The notes: generated from the letters alone by a model not told the origin. A stretch of 64,000 nt of DNA from Cantharellus purpuraceus (GCA_025174535.1 JALBUN010000001.1:3658001-3722000), one strand, 5' to 3'; positions 32,499 to 44,015 are shown, numbered from the stretch's first letter. A program made the numbers and translations.

Positions 32499-35306
32499 AT
32501 GAGTGGCGGTGACGAGCCAGGACGCATCAAGGACGTATAACAAACAACTCTGACATGCCAACTCCACCAGCATCTTTTTGTATCAACTTTTAAATAGCAC
32601 CGCAACTCCCTCTCCACCTCAGTCTCTAATTCTAGCCATCGATTGTCACTTGTGTTTCATTGCCATCAATCATTATCAGCCTTCTATTCACATCGATCCT
32701 TTCATCATCATTCACATGGCTTCCCATTCTATTCCCCTCTCTAACATCTCTTCTAATAATATGTCACACTGGTCTCTGGACACAGAGGACTATCAAAAAT
32801 ATGCCAAGCTCCACAGGCATGTTAAGCCACCTCCACGTGTCAAAATACTTCCAAAACTCTTTCAACGTCCAAGATCCCCACCATGTCTCTCTTATGCCAT
32901 TGGCAATCCCATATTCTTTCACGATTCCATTGAACCATATACATTCCTCGACATTTTGCCTCTATATTGTAACATGGATAGAAGAGTCGAACATGAGGTA
33001 GAATTTCAGTCGCCATCACCAACCTATCCTCCCACTTCAATACAACTCAGGTTACATTGTGTCAGGCAGAGGGACCAAATACCCTTGGAACAGGATACCA
33101 TATGGAGACAGATCACTAAGAATAAGGAGTATTTGTTGTGGATGCTGACTGAAGTCTTCATGTGACTCAGGGTCAATTTACCTTCAGAGCCGTAGGGAAG
33201 ATGGTATTGGTGGACGTTTCTATTGTTCTTTTATATGACTCACCCCTGTTTCATCTTTTAATTCATCCATACACAACTTACTCATTCTTGTTCTATTTTT
33301 GGTTCTTTTATTACTCATCACCTCCTATTCTTACAAAGATTACCCCTATCTGTTGCTTCATTTCTCCATGATTTCCCCATTAGTAGTTCAACTTCACATG
33401 CTTCTTCAGCTGGCTTGATCAGCATTTCTTGCATCATATTGCATCATTTGCTCCTCATATTGTGTTGTTGTGCCCTGGGGATTTGTATATAAAAGGGCAC
33501 TAGTTTTTGCCTTTGGAATCAATCAACAAGTTTTCAGCCAATGCTCTAAAGTCAAAGTCCATGCTCTAAGTCTATGCTCTACGCTCTATATCACAATCCA
33601 TCATCTCTACACTGAGGCAAAGCACCTTGGTTCAACGATCAGATTTCCCTCCGCCACTGAGAGGTTGCATCTCCTGAAACCAGCTTTCACGTACCTCCCA
33701 ACTGGGCTCCCCATTGTCATCCAGTCACAGAGCATGATCAGCCATCTGGACCATCCTTTTTGCTCCCATCCTCATCCAACCACAGAGCACTATTTCACTT
33801 TCCTGTTACTCAGTGCTACCTCTACCCCTTTGGAGTGCTGAACAACTGCGTTACACACCATCTGTTTGTTAGGACCATTGCGTTGTCGGTTCGCTTAAGG
33901 AATAGATCCTATAAGCCTGCATGCAACGGTCCTAGCAAACAGACGGTGTGTAACGCAGTTGTTCAGCACTCCAAAGATCAATCAGGGGTAGGGGGCGGCA
34001 CTGAGTAACAGGGAAGTGGGATAGTGCTCTGTGGTTGGATGGGGATGGGAGCTAAAGGTCAGTCCCAATGGCTGATCATGCTCTGTGACTGGATGACAAT
34101 GGGGAGCCCGGTTGGGAGGTACACGAAAGCTGGTTTCAAGAGAAGCAACCTCTCGGTGGCGGAGGGAAATCTGATCGTTGAACCAAGGTGTTTTACCTCA
34201 GTGTAGAGATGATGGATTGTGATGTAGAGCGTAGAGCGTAGACTTAGAGCGTGGACTTTGACTTTAGAGCATTGGCTGAAAACTTGTTGATTGATTCCAA
34301 AGGCAAAAACTAGCGCCCTTTTGTTTACAAATCCCCAGGGCACAACAACACAATATGAGGAGCAAATGATGCAATATGATGCAAGAAATGCTGATCAAGC
34401 CAGCTGACGAAGCATGTGAAGTTGAACTACTAATGGGGAAATCATGGAGAAATGAAATGACAGATAGGGGTAATCTTTGTAAGAATAGGGGGTGATGAGT
34501 AATAAAAGAACCAAAAATAGAACAAGGATGAGTAAGTTGTGTATGAATGGATTAAAAGATGAAACAGGGGTGAGTCATATAAAAGAACAATAGAAACGTC
34601 CACCAATACCATCTTCCCTACGGCTCTGAAGGTAAATTGACCCTGAGTCACATGAGGACTTCAGTCAGCATCCACAACAAATACTCCTTATTGTCTTAGT
34701 GATCTGTCTCCATATGGTATCCTGTTCCAAGGGTATTCGGTCCCTTTGCCTGACACGATGTAACCTGAGTTGTATTGAAGTGGGAGGATAGGTCGGTGAT
34801 GGCGACTGAAATTCTACCTCATGTTCGACTCTTCTATCCATGTTATGATATAGAGGCAAAATGTCGAGGAATGTATATGGTTCAATGGAATCGTGAAAGA
34901 ATATGGGATTGCCAATGGCATAAGAGAGACATGGTGGGGATCTTGGACGTTGAAAGAGTTTTGGAAGTATTTTGACACGTGGAGGTGGCTTAACATGCCT
35001 GTGGAGCTTGGCATATTTTTGATAGTCCTCTGTGTCCAGAGACCAGTGTGACATATTATTAGAAGAGATGTTAGAGAGGGGAATAGAATGGGAAGCCATG
35101 TGAATGATGATGAAAGGATCAGTGTGAATAGAAGGCTGATAATGATTGATGGCAATGAAACACAAGTGACAATCGATGGCTAGAATTAGAGACTGAGGTG
35201 GAGAGGGAGTTGCGGTGCTATTTAAAAGTTGATATGAAAAGACGCTGGTGGAGTTGGACTGTCAGAGTTGTTTGTTATATGTCCTCGATGTGTCCTGGCT
35301 CATCAA
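32499..35306. mobile_element. Foldback palindrome, 2.8 kb, arms ~1.38 kb
   Basis: Left arm 32499-33885 and right arm 33924-35306 are inverted copies, nearly identical apart from a few indels, with a 38-bp centre. TGCAT occurs on both sides (32494-32498 and 35307-35311), a possible 5-bp TSD. Each arm carries an open frame (32716-33165 on +; 34665-35165 on -), a TATA-like TTTAAATAG before it and a second promoter-like TATATAAAAGGG at 33487 (mirrored in the right arm). It sits inside Gypsy-B. Confidence 0.85.
32716..33165 (+). CDS. Unknown protein encoded in the left arm of the foldback element
   Basis: From the ATG of MASHSIPLSNISSNN, about 149 aa to the stop at 33165; an upstream in-frame start at 32578 is less likely because it would include a Ser/Pro-rich leader. 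Contains DTEDYQKYAKLHRHVKPPPR and a Leu-rich middle; no domain recognised. The right arm encodes the same protein on the opposite strand (to 34665) but with a frameshift near its C-terminus. Whether it is translated is unknown. Confidence 0.35.
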   Translation: MASHSIPLSNISSNNMSHWSLDTEDYQKYAKLHRHVKPPPRVKILPKLFQRPRSPPCLSYAIGNPIFFHDSIEPYTFLDILPLYCNMDRRVEHEVEFQSPSPTYPPTSIQLRLHCVRQRDQIPLEQDTIWRQITKNKEYLLWMLTEVFM

Positions 35307-36170
35307 TGCATGACAGGTATGAAAACCTTCGTGCTAGAGCAACCCATCGCACTGCAATTAGCATGTGTTGGGAGCAGGAGTACCATAAATTATGGTACTC
35401 ACACTACCATAAAGTTTGGTAGTTGGTATATTGAGGAATATTTCGATGTCACAAATGTTGAGATGTAATACTGGGTACTCCATTCCTATGAAAGCTAGGA
35501 ATATGCCTGGACTTTAATGGCCCAGGCTGAATTATGATGGGAACTGAAGAAGTCCCCACCGATGAAGAGCATAATACTGATGCTCTTCATACCCTGTCAT
35601 GGGGTATAAACTCAATGCGAAGGAGTATTGGTGCAAATAAATGATGCCAAGGGGGTAACTCTAAAAATGAGCTACCCACAACGTGGTCCTTCCTAAAAAA
35701 AGGACTAGACTTGGTAAAGGATCCCCCCATGGAGGATCCAAATAAGAACACAATGCAAATAGCTTCATCTTGTGAAGGATCAACCACTTCCACAGCTGAT
35801 CAGATCCCTCAATTGAGGGATCAATGGAAAGAAAAGTATGCTGACCTATTTGGCAGCATACCCTTAGAACTTCCAGAGAAAGTTCTGCGATACACCACTG
35901 CTAAATGGTGGGTATTGGCTACAGCCCAGCAGGCTGTACCAATGCTATGTATTCCCAAAAAAAATGGGAAGCTCTGCACCGTGTTTGACTTGCGCAAACA
36001 GAATGATAATACAGTGAAGGATGTAATGCCCTTCCCCAATCAGGACAACATTAGACACGATGTTGCCCACTGTACATATCAATCTAAACTCAATATGTCT
36101 GAGGCATATGAACAGATATGCATCAGACCGACAGATATACCCAAGACAGTGTTTGCAACCGTCTTGGGGA
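35307..36170 (+). pseudogene. Gypsy-B protease and reverse transcriptase N-terminus
   Basis: Around 35430-35520 the reading EEYFDVTNVE then ILGTPFL (with TGA replacing Arg) marks the retroviral-type protease C-terminus. From 35711 an open frame of ~150 codons has PMLCIPKKNGKLCTVFDLR, MPFPNQDNIRHDVA and KLNMSEAYEQICI, the first part of a Gypsy RT. It is cut at 36171 by LTR-E. The YLDD-containing half and integrase are not present downstream. Confidence 0.8.
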
Positions 36171-37252
36171 TGTATGGGAACCACCTTTTCCCTATCAAAT
36201 TCCATTTATGCAGCACCAATGTGCTATTCTTTGCTTTTCCATTCCTAAATATCAGCATATATTTGATGCTTGTACCTGGAATGGACTTATTCAAATATTC
36301 TCTATTTTTCCATATTTTTCTGGGAATATTCCATGCAGAACTCGGCCCAGAATCATTTATTTCTGCTGTGCTACAGTTGTGGACCCATAGGCACCCACAA
36401 ACCTTCACACAGCCGGCTATCCACCCTTGGACCAGGCATTCGGCCTGAATTCAAGCTCAGATGTCTCTGATCAATAAATATTCTCTAACTTGACAACCAC
36501 AGCCTCTCAGGGCACTATTTTCCATGCAGATCATCACCTGACATGTGGCTATCCATGGCTGTCCAAACCAGTGCAGAAAACAGGGTGGACACCCTTCTTT
36601 TTGCCTGATCAGTGCCTAGTTCAGGGATCAGATCAGGTGATGGGTGATCAAATCAGGTGATTGCCTTGGAATATTCTACCCCTTTCCATAACATTCTAGC
36701 TGTTTCCTTCTATTATTAGATAGAACATTCCAGAACCATTATTCAGCTCCTGATCAGTGTTAGTGCAGTCATCAGAACCTGTGATTGGCTTGGAATATTC
36801 TACCCCTTTCTTCCACCTTCCACAACCTTCCACAACCTTCCAGTAGCTTCCATCTATTAATAGGTAGAATATTTCAGAAGCATTAGTCAGCCCCTGTAAA
36901 TACAATATATAAGGAGGCCATTCTGCCTCTGAAATAGAGATATCCATCATATTCTACCCATCTTCTGCACACCAGTGTGACTAGAGTGACATACAGTGTC
37001 ATCCTCTATCTCAGTAACTGTTGATTACCAGTTCAAGGATCTTTTACAGTTGTGTAACTGTACTTGATTGCACTTGAAGTAGTGATATTCCTGCTTTGGG
37101 CGTGAGTGTAGTATCTGCCTCACATGACTATGAATCTACAGGGTGAGATTGTCTGTCGATAGTCCTGCCATTAGTGCTCTTGTTTAAGTTACTAGTGTGT
37201 ACTGCCTTTGCAGAGCATTAGAAGCTTGAACTCGTGTGAAGCAGTTGCTAGA
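36171..37252 (+). mobile_element. LTR-E, 3'-truncated
   Basis: Begins TGTATGGGAACCACC directly within the RT frame and follows LTR-E (closest to the copy at 52882) up to GTTGCTAGACTA, where sequence jumps to the antisense ORF of an LTR-A element. About the last 300 bp of the LTR are missing. Confidence 0.8.
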
Positions 37253-37696
37253 CTACTCCTCTTTCCTTCTCCGTTCTGTCTCCACCGCCTCTTTCCGCCT
37301 CTGCTCCTCCTCCTCCTTGCGTCTCTGTTCCACCTCCTCCTCCTCCTTCCATCTCCATTCCGCCTCCTCCTCCTCCTTCCGTCTCCATTCCGCCTCCTCC
37401 TCCTTCCATCTCCATTCCGCCTCCTCCTCCTCCTTCCATCTCCGTTCCACTTCCTCCTCCTCTTTCCGTTTCCACTCCTCTTCCTCTTCCTTCCGTTGGG
37501 CCAAGAGCAACTGCTCAAGCTTGGGCACGCTCATGCTTGCCAAAGGGTTTGACATTGTTGAGGATAAGACCTCAATCATGCCCCTCCTTTTATATGTCTC
37601 CAGACCCCCAGTATAACTCCAACTGCGCCCAACCATCTCACCTATTCAATCCACGGACATGAGGCCTCAGGGGCTCGGCCTTAAATGGAGAGATAC
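37253..37696 (-). pseudogene. Antisense ORF fragment of an LTR-A element (Glu/Arg-repeat protein)
   Basis: Minus-strand frame 37636-37253 starts MVGRSWS... or, better by comparison with 50698, at the internal Met of MIEVLSSTMSNPLASM. It runs into repeats of about ten residues of the type WKEEEEAERR, encoded by a ~30-bp minisatellite. Truncated at 37253. Between it and the LTR at 37697 lies the polypurine tract TTAAATGGAGAGATAC. Confidence 0.7.
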
Positions 37697-38219
37697 TGTT
37701 ATGACTATATTCATTAACATCCAGATCCCTGTCCAATCCACTCAGATCCCTGTGCATATGAAATCTATACTCCATTTGGAAACCGCCGTCTCCATCTACC
37801 TGTCCGATTGTCACCGCTGATTCCACCCATCCGTCTCCAGTTCCAATTGATGCATCAGCATCACCATAGGAACCCAGACATCCGTCCCCATCAGACTCGG
37901 ACATACTCATGTAAGGCCTTCAGCCTCGGAGACCCATCACCAGAGTAATTATTATTAGATTTCAAAATATGTATTTAATTTGCCTGACTGGGGACTTCAT
38001 TCCCCAGTTCAAATATCAAATCATGCCTAGTTCCTAAGTCCAATCCTAACTCTCTAAGTTGTACTCCATCTCCAAAATCTCGGACACAGGTATTAGTGAG
38101 GGCGCAGCACATAAGCTGAAGCCAAGTCCGTTCCAACCCATGACGTACTCTGACTCCAACCCAACCTCCAACCCAACCTCCAACCCCCAATTGGACCTAG
38201 TGCGTAACAATACCTCCAA
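37697..38219 (+). mobile_element. LTR-A, 3' LTR of a truncated element (sense +)
   Basis: TGTTATGACTATATTC to GTGCGTAACA, directly preceded by the polypurine tract and the antisense-ORF fragment. Thus this is a 3' LTR, not a solo LTR; its element is cut at 37253. Confidence 0.88.
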
Positions 38220-39110
38220 ACTCCAAAATGTTGAACTGATGATCTGAGGGGGCACAACACATAAGTTGAAGCCAAGTCTGTTATTGGTCTGTTATTGGGG
38301 AGTGAGTCCACTAACTCACTTTGGACTTACTCCATGAGGAATTGAGCCGGAATTATGGGAGAAGAGTTATAGAGGGGATAGGGGGACAGGAGCACAAAGA
38401 AGGCTCAGGGGGATCAGATGGGAGAAGGGGACAAGTGGAGATGATCATAGGGATGGTATAGGGAATAGAAGAAGCCCCTGTGAGTTCTAGAGCTGCCCAG
38501 ATATTTTCTCACATTTTAGTTCATCATTTTCACATCATGGACAATTCCCTACATCATTCCTCCATCACATATTCTATCATTGGTCTAGAACATTTAAGAA
38601 GGACTTTTACATTCATGAGGCCCCTTATCATGTATAAATTACGCTTGTATTTCCCTTGAACAATTCAGAGTAATTATCTCTCATTATTCCTGTCTGTGTG
38701 TTTAAACTGTTCATATCTGGAATAACTCCAGAACGAACACATATTTATACTAGCTTGTGCATATTATATTAGAATAATGCATACTATATCTGAATCCTGA
38801 ATTATGAAGCCATATGACCACTGGCTATCATATCCAAGTTATCTGCTCCTGCTGCTCGCTTAAATCATTGATATCTAGATGAAGACTCAACCAAATTACT
38901 TCAAACTTTGTACAAAGATACTCCTAAATCATATCTCCAATTCTATTATACATACATTCTGTTCCCATCACTCCCTTGATCACTATTCTAATTCTACTCC
39001 CCCCAGCAAGGCAAACCCCAATCATATCATAACAAAGTCCACTCTCATTCCACTCTAGCACCCAATTCCAGTCACATCCATTTCAACTCCATTTCCCAAC
39101 CCTTAACATG
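38220..39110. mobile_element. Degraded LTR-F and LTR-D-like sequences
   Basis: 38220-38290 matches LTR-F (GATCTGAGGGGGCACAACAC). 38340-39020 matches LTR-D (58640-59345) in the same order, e.g. AGGAGCACAAAGAAGGCTCAG, ATTGATATCTAGATGAAGA, CCCCCCAGCAAGG. 39020-39110 again matches LTR-F (CCCAACCCTTAACA). So an LTR-D copy appears to sit in an LTR-F copy. No coding frame. Confidence 0.6.
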
Positions 39111-39493
39111 TGGACAGTTGTTTTACCCACTGTTATGACTATATTCATTAACACCCAGATCCCTGTCCGATCCACTCAGATCCCCACGCACATGAAATCT
39201 ATACTCCATTTGGAAACCATCACATCTCCATTTATCTGTCTGATTGTCACTGCCAAATCTCACCCATCCATCTCCAGTTCTGATTGATGCATCAGCATCA
39301 CCATAGGAACCTGGACATCCATCCCCATTGGACTCAGACATACTCATGTAAGGCTGTTGGCCTTGGAGACCCATCACCGGAGTAATTATTATTAGATTTC
39401 AAATATGTATTTAAGTTGCCCAACTGGGGACTTCATTCCCCAGCTTGAATATCAAATCATGCCTAGTTCCTAAGTCTGATCCTAACTATCTAA

Positions 39494-40624
39494 GACGCTT
39501 GTTCAGAAATACAACAAATACATATATACAACCTATTTTCCTCAAATTTTACACAACACACTTAGATTAAAACTTATTTTCATATTTCAACATGATTCTC
39601 AAATTTTACACAATATACTAGATTAAAACATATTTTCATATTTTGGCATAATTCTCAAAAATAATTGTTTTTTCCCCATTTACTGGTGGCAACTCTCTTG
39701 AGGGAACATCCCTATCATTGATTCTTTCTTATACAATACTTGTAACATAATTTGAACTATCTTTAATCCCCACCTGGTATTTGTATATCTAAATACCCTA
39801 TGACGCTTGTTCAGAAATACAACAAATACGTATATACAACCTATTTTCCTCAAATTTTATACAATACACTTCAATTCAAACTTATTTTCATATTTCAACA
39901 TGATTCTCAAATTTTACACAATATACTAGATTAAAACATATTGTGATATTTTGGCATAATTCTCAAAAATAATTGTTTTTTCCCCATTTAGTGGTGGCAA
40001 CTCTCTTGAAGGAACATCCAAATATCATTGATTCTTTCTTATACAATACTTATAACATAATTTGAACTATCTTTAATCCCCACCTGGTATTTGTATATCT
40101 AAATACCCTATATAATACCAATTATATTAATACATACATTCCTATTATATCCATGTAAATGATTATGTTCATCTCAACCAAATATCTTATCTTTTAAAGT
40201 TTATTAAAATATAGAATATATGTTTATATTTATGAAAATTTCACACATCCGAAATCTTTTAAGATATCCAAATTGTAACTCCCTGGCTTTATGTATCATT
40301 GAAATTCTGATGTATATCTCATATACATTAGAATATTGTATACTGACATGATTCCGAACAAGCGTCTATATAATACCAATTATATTAATACATACATTCC
40401 TATTATATCCATGTAAATGATTATGTTCATCTCAACCAAATGTCTTATCTTTTAAAGTTTATTAAAATATAGAATATATGTTTATATTTATGAAAATTTC
40501 ACACATCCAAAATCTTTTAAGATATCCAAATTGTAACTCCCTGGCTTTATGTATCATTGAAATTCTGATGTATATGAGATATACATCAGAATATTGTATA
40601 CTGACATGATTCCAAACAAGTGTC
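39494..40624. mobile_element. TIR-565, copy 2, carrying copy 3
   Basis: Outer element starts GACGCTTGTTCAG and ends CCAAACAAGTGTC with flanking TAA (39491-39493 and 40625-40627). Removing the inner copy and its TSD gives ~563 bp. Confidence 0.9.
39802..40366. mobile_element. TIR-565, copy 3, nested in copy 2
   Basis: Exactly 565 bp, GACGCTTGTTCAG to CCGAACAAGCGTC, inserted with TAT on both sides (39799-39801 and 40367-40369). Copy 1 at 16204 supplies the uninterrupted reference. Confidence 0.93.
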
Positions 40625-40883
40625 TAAGTCATACTCCATCTCCGAAATCTCGGACACCGGTATTAGTGAGGGCGCAGCACATAAGCTGAAGCCAAAGTCC
40701 ATTCTGACCTCCATGATGCACCCTGATTCCCGCCCCGACTCCAACCCAATCTCCGACCCCCAATCAGACCGAGTGTGTAACACCCACTGTACCTACACTC
40801 ACCTTTGTCAACATGATGGAGACTTCACAGAATCAGATTATCATGCTGAATAAGCAGCAGAGCTTTCTCAAATTGGATGTTAC

Positions 40884-41127
40884 TGTAGAGTATTATGAGC
40901 TAGAAGAGATACTATAAAAGAGCTATTAGTTCATTATTAAAATATGAAGAAGGGACTGTAGTACAAACCTCAGCCTCAATTGTATGAAGACTGAGGAAAA
41001 CAAGTGAAAAATTTCTCTTATATATACCTCTGGCGGCATCCATAAACAGTTAGTGCCACCGCTCCGGCTGTAGGGCTGTGGACCGCCGTGGACCCAAACA
41101 AACGCGTCGACGCGTCTATGTTCAACA
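40884..41127. mobile_element. Small 244-bp LTR-like insertion, TSD GTTAC/GTCAC
   Basis: Starts TGTAGAGTATTATGAG and ends TATGTTCAACA. Flanks are GTTAC (40879-40883) and GTCAC (41128-41132). The related segment at 43857-44015 has the empty site (GGATGTTACAACTGGCGAG near 43953). Contains TATA-like ACTATAAAAG and TTATATATACC. Confidence 0.75.
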
Positions 41128-41966
41128 GTCACCACTGGCGAGTCCTCTGCGTTCTGGCTGTGTGTATATCATTGTGAGTCTTACCATTCTCATTTGTTCC
41201 CTTATATGATCAAATGAATATACTAAGCGAGTCGCCATGCTTGTCTTGAAAAAAGCCGTCAACTGTTCTGGATCACGCACACACCCACTCAAGCGCCGAG
41301 GAGTTGGTGACATCATGGTCGTCGAGTTTCCAATGGTGGAAATGTGGGCGGGAGCTGAATGGATGCCGAGAGTGCGTTCCATATCGATACGTATGAGAGG
41401 TGGCTTTTAGGTTGTTATGAGGTCAGCATTTTTGCAGCCATCACACAGAACTGCGATCTCACAGTCCCCCCAATCTAATCCCGCCTCCATACCATCCTCA
41501 TCATCATTCCATCTTCCCGTTTCCAGCACCGCTACCCCCGTCCACCGTCCTTCGCCCTCACCGGCACGTAACGATGTGCGAGAAGCTTCGACCACCCCTT
41601 TCATTGAGATTCATCCAGGATTCAGCGGGTCTGCGCGAGCGGTCGTATTCTTACTGATGTTAGGTTGCATCTTCAAACTTACGGAGACCGGTCACGACGA
41701 AATATCCCTTCCCAGATATGTTCCTGTGACCTAGAACGATCATGTCTGGGTGTTGGAGTGAGGGGAAAGAAATAATGAAGGGGCAAGCTCACTAATACGT
41801 GCGCGCCAAAATCCCACATCTCCTTCACCATCACCCTCTCCCAGCTAGCTAAGCATGGAAAGCCCCACCGTATCTCGACCCAGATATAACACGCACGACA
41901 CGCAGTCCGACGAGGGGGACGACTTTGAAATACAACCATGAAGGAGACGACGCGCGATCGTCTCAT
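41122..41966 (-). CDS. Possible split gene of unknown function
   Basis: Minus-strand exon-like pieces: 41966-41790 (MRRSRVV...IRWGFPCLASWERVMVKEMWDFGAHVLV, donor GTGAGC), an exon near 41735-41680 after an AG at 41737, and 41382-41178 (MERTLGIHSAP...ATRLVYSFDHIREQMRM, donor GTAAGA). The joins cannot be fixed by homology, so boundaries are approximate and the piece could belong to two genes. No domain recognised. Confidence 0.3.
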
Positions 41967-42252
41967 TCATCTGACGTCAACTGCAGCATTTTTCGAGCAC
42001 CATTTGTAGACATATCGACAATGAAATTCAATCCGGCCTGTCCAATACAAAAACAATTACATCGCATACATATCCAGAAATCAAGCTATTTCTGAGGCAG
42101 TCCCAGTCATTAATGTAAATAATGCCCCCACATTCGACCATCCCAGTAATAGGGTAATAGTGTGAAACGATGGTTCACTGTAAATTCGCCCTATCAGCCA
42201 GCACCAACAGAACATCACATAATTCACCACTATGCCTCCAAAATAAATCCAG
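41967..42252. other. Intergenic region
   Basis: No coding or repeat feature seen; it lies between the tail of the DUF6533-like gene and the unknown exons. Confidence 0.4.
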
Positions 42253-43796
42253 CTACCTGTGACTGGAACTGAATTTCTTCAAGCTCAATATCATTACCTG
42301 TCCTCTCTGCTGGCGTATCCGTGGACTCGACCGCGTCCCGCAATGCTTCAGGTCCAACACGCTCATCGACGGGCGAATCCCCAAATCTGCCATCACAGCG
42401 TCGTGGATCCCCCGCGTGGCCGCACGGAAACCCCCAAGGGGAATGGTAGGGATGCCCTGGGAGGTGGTGCTGTTGGGATGCGCGTTTCTCCTTTGGAGGT
42501 CGAGGTGGAACCGGCAGACGATGATGGCTGACAAGCTGCGTAAATTTTAGTAGAAGTTTAAATTCCGTATTCCGACTTACCTCTCCTGAATAGGTCCGAG
42601 CACAGGTGACAGTGTAGGCTAAAGTACAAGTCGGAGTGGCACAGCAGCAGATACCAATGTGCGATGTACTCTCAATGTCTAGTGCATCCGGTTAACGATG
42701 GCATACATTGACATACCAATGGCATGATCGTGCCAGAAAGAGTGAGAGTCAACACAAATATGATAATAATCAATTCTAGATTCGTTGGCGGTGATAGCAG
42801 ATGAAACACCCGAATCTCATCAGACCTGATATTCATGTCCATCTGTGAAGATTCTATGGAAACAGAGGCCATGGCTTACATTGCTGGGCCAGTAAATGTG
42901 TCAGCGATAGCTTGTTCCATCATGATCGTTGATAAACTCTCCAGGTTCTAAGTGTGCCCGCGAGTGTTACAGCAACCACTATCCTGTCAAACAATATGAT
43001 CGCGATGGGGTCGACTTCATTGACTAAAAGAAGAGAATCAACCATGTCATAATAAATATCACTTTCACGTCTTACATCTGGTGAATCATTGAGCACAGTT
43101 CATTTCAGACTATGTTGTACTCACTTGCGGATAGTGTGGAGTTGTGCACTGGTGATGTCACACCGATCCAAAATTGCAGCTGCCTATAATGGGTGTCTGT
43201 CACGCATGTCCACATAAATGCAGACATGTTCACATACCAGATTTGATATGATGGTACAACCTCCGAGAACTCCGAGAACAACCAATGCCCCCCTCTTCCG
43301 ATCGCTAACCGCATATGCCCGTGCCAGTAGACGCCCTAATCAGTGCCATCAATGATACATCGCTGCAAGGGAATCACCTTGAATACCGACGAGCGGGAGG
43401 ATGCTGAGACCATCAATAAAGTGCAGAGTCCCATCGCATGTTCTAATTTGTATGAATACTCGCTTTACAAAGGTTGCCCTTGGACTTACTATGCTATGTG
43501 TCATCTATGTCCATGAACGCAAGCCATCAACAGGAAAAGACCTGAAGTGATGTTAAATTGAAAAATTCCCCAAATGTTTGTAGCGAGAGAAAAAATAGCA
43601 TGGAGTATCGCGCCAGAAAATAAAGGGCTGCCCCCAGTTCAAACGGTTTATTCCAGACATATCGAATATCGTGTAAGATTCCCAGAAAGGTGTCGTAGGA
43701 AAGGAGAGCTGTGTTCAGCGGAAAGCCGTTTGCTAGGTTGCGCATATGAACCTGGGCCTCACCGAGGGCAGCTATCAAGGTGTAATTGAAAGTCAT
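42253..43796 (-). CDS. DUF6533-like integral membrane protein (exact splicing unresolved)
   Basis: Typical Agaricomycete multi-pass membrane protein of unknown function. Exon 1, 43796-43542, encodes MTFNYTLIAALGEAQ...NTALLSYDTFLGILHDIRYVWNKPFELGAALYFLARYSML, which has the D...DI..VW..P.......LYFLARY pattern of DUF6533. Further exons: 43341-43256 (LLARAYAVSDRKRGALVVLGVLGGCTIISNL, a membrane segment), about 43195-43135, about 42970-42910 (VAVTLAGTLRTWRVYQ), about 42833-42720 (another hydrophobic segment, LELIIIIFVLTLTLSG) and the C-terminal exon 42534-42253 starting near CRFHLDLQRRN. The junction between exon 1 and the next exon (around 43440-43380) could not be brought into phase. An upstream Met at 43820 is possible. 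Confidence 0.6.
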
Positions 43797-43856
43797 ACTG
43801 ATAGCAAACAATGAACGCAAAATTCATTGCGCATATATTGAGAACACACCCATGCA

Positions 43857-44015
43857 ATACCTACACTCACCTTTGTAAACACCACGTGAATGTAGCCGCC
43901 CGGACTTGATCGGATGATTATGCTGAATAAGCATGAGAGCTTCCGCAAACTGGATGTTACAACTGGCGAGCCCTCTGCATTCTGGCTGTGTGCATATTAT
44001 TGTGAATTTTTGTGG
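43857..44015. repeat. Duplicate of 40790-41180 (lacking its insertion)
   Basis: ACCTACACTCACCTTTGT, ATTATGCTGAATAAGCA, GAGAGCTTCCGCAAACTGGA and GGCGAGCCCTCTGCATTCTG are all shared with 40790-41180. It lies just upstream of the DUF6533-like gene and may be its 5' UTR. The other copy precedes the unknown minus-strand exons, so the two genes may have arisen by duplication. Confidence 0.6.

Larger units (their letters stand above)
39131..40782 (+). mobile_element. Solo LTR-A, TSD CCCAC, split by nested TIR-565 elements
   Basis: TGTTATGACTATATT to GTGTGTAACA, flanked by CCCAC at 39126-39130 and 40783-40787. The TIR-565 block 39494-40624 splits it; without that block it is about 520 bp. Confidence 0.93.

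Noticed and set aside
37208..37616. Plus-strand Ser/Leu-rich frames opposite the Glu/Arg-rich frame
   Set aside because: They are complements of the GAG/GGAGGA minisatellite; the minus-strand frame has the conserved start (MIEVLSS) also found at 50698.
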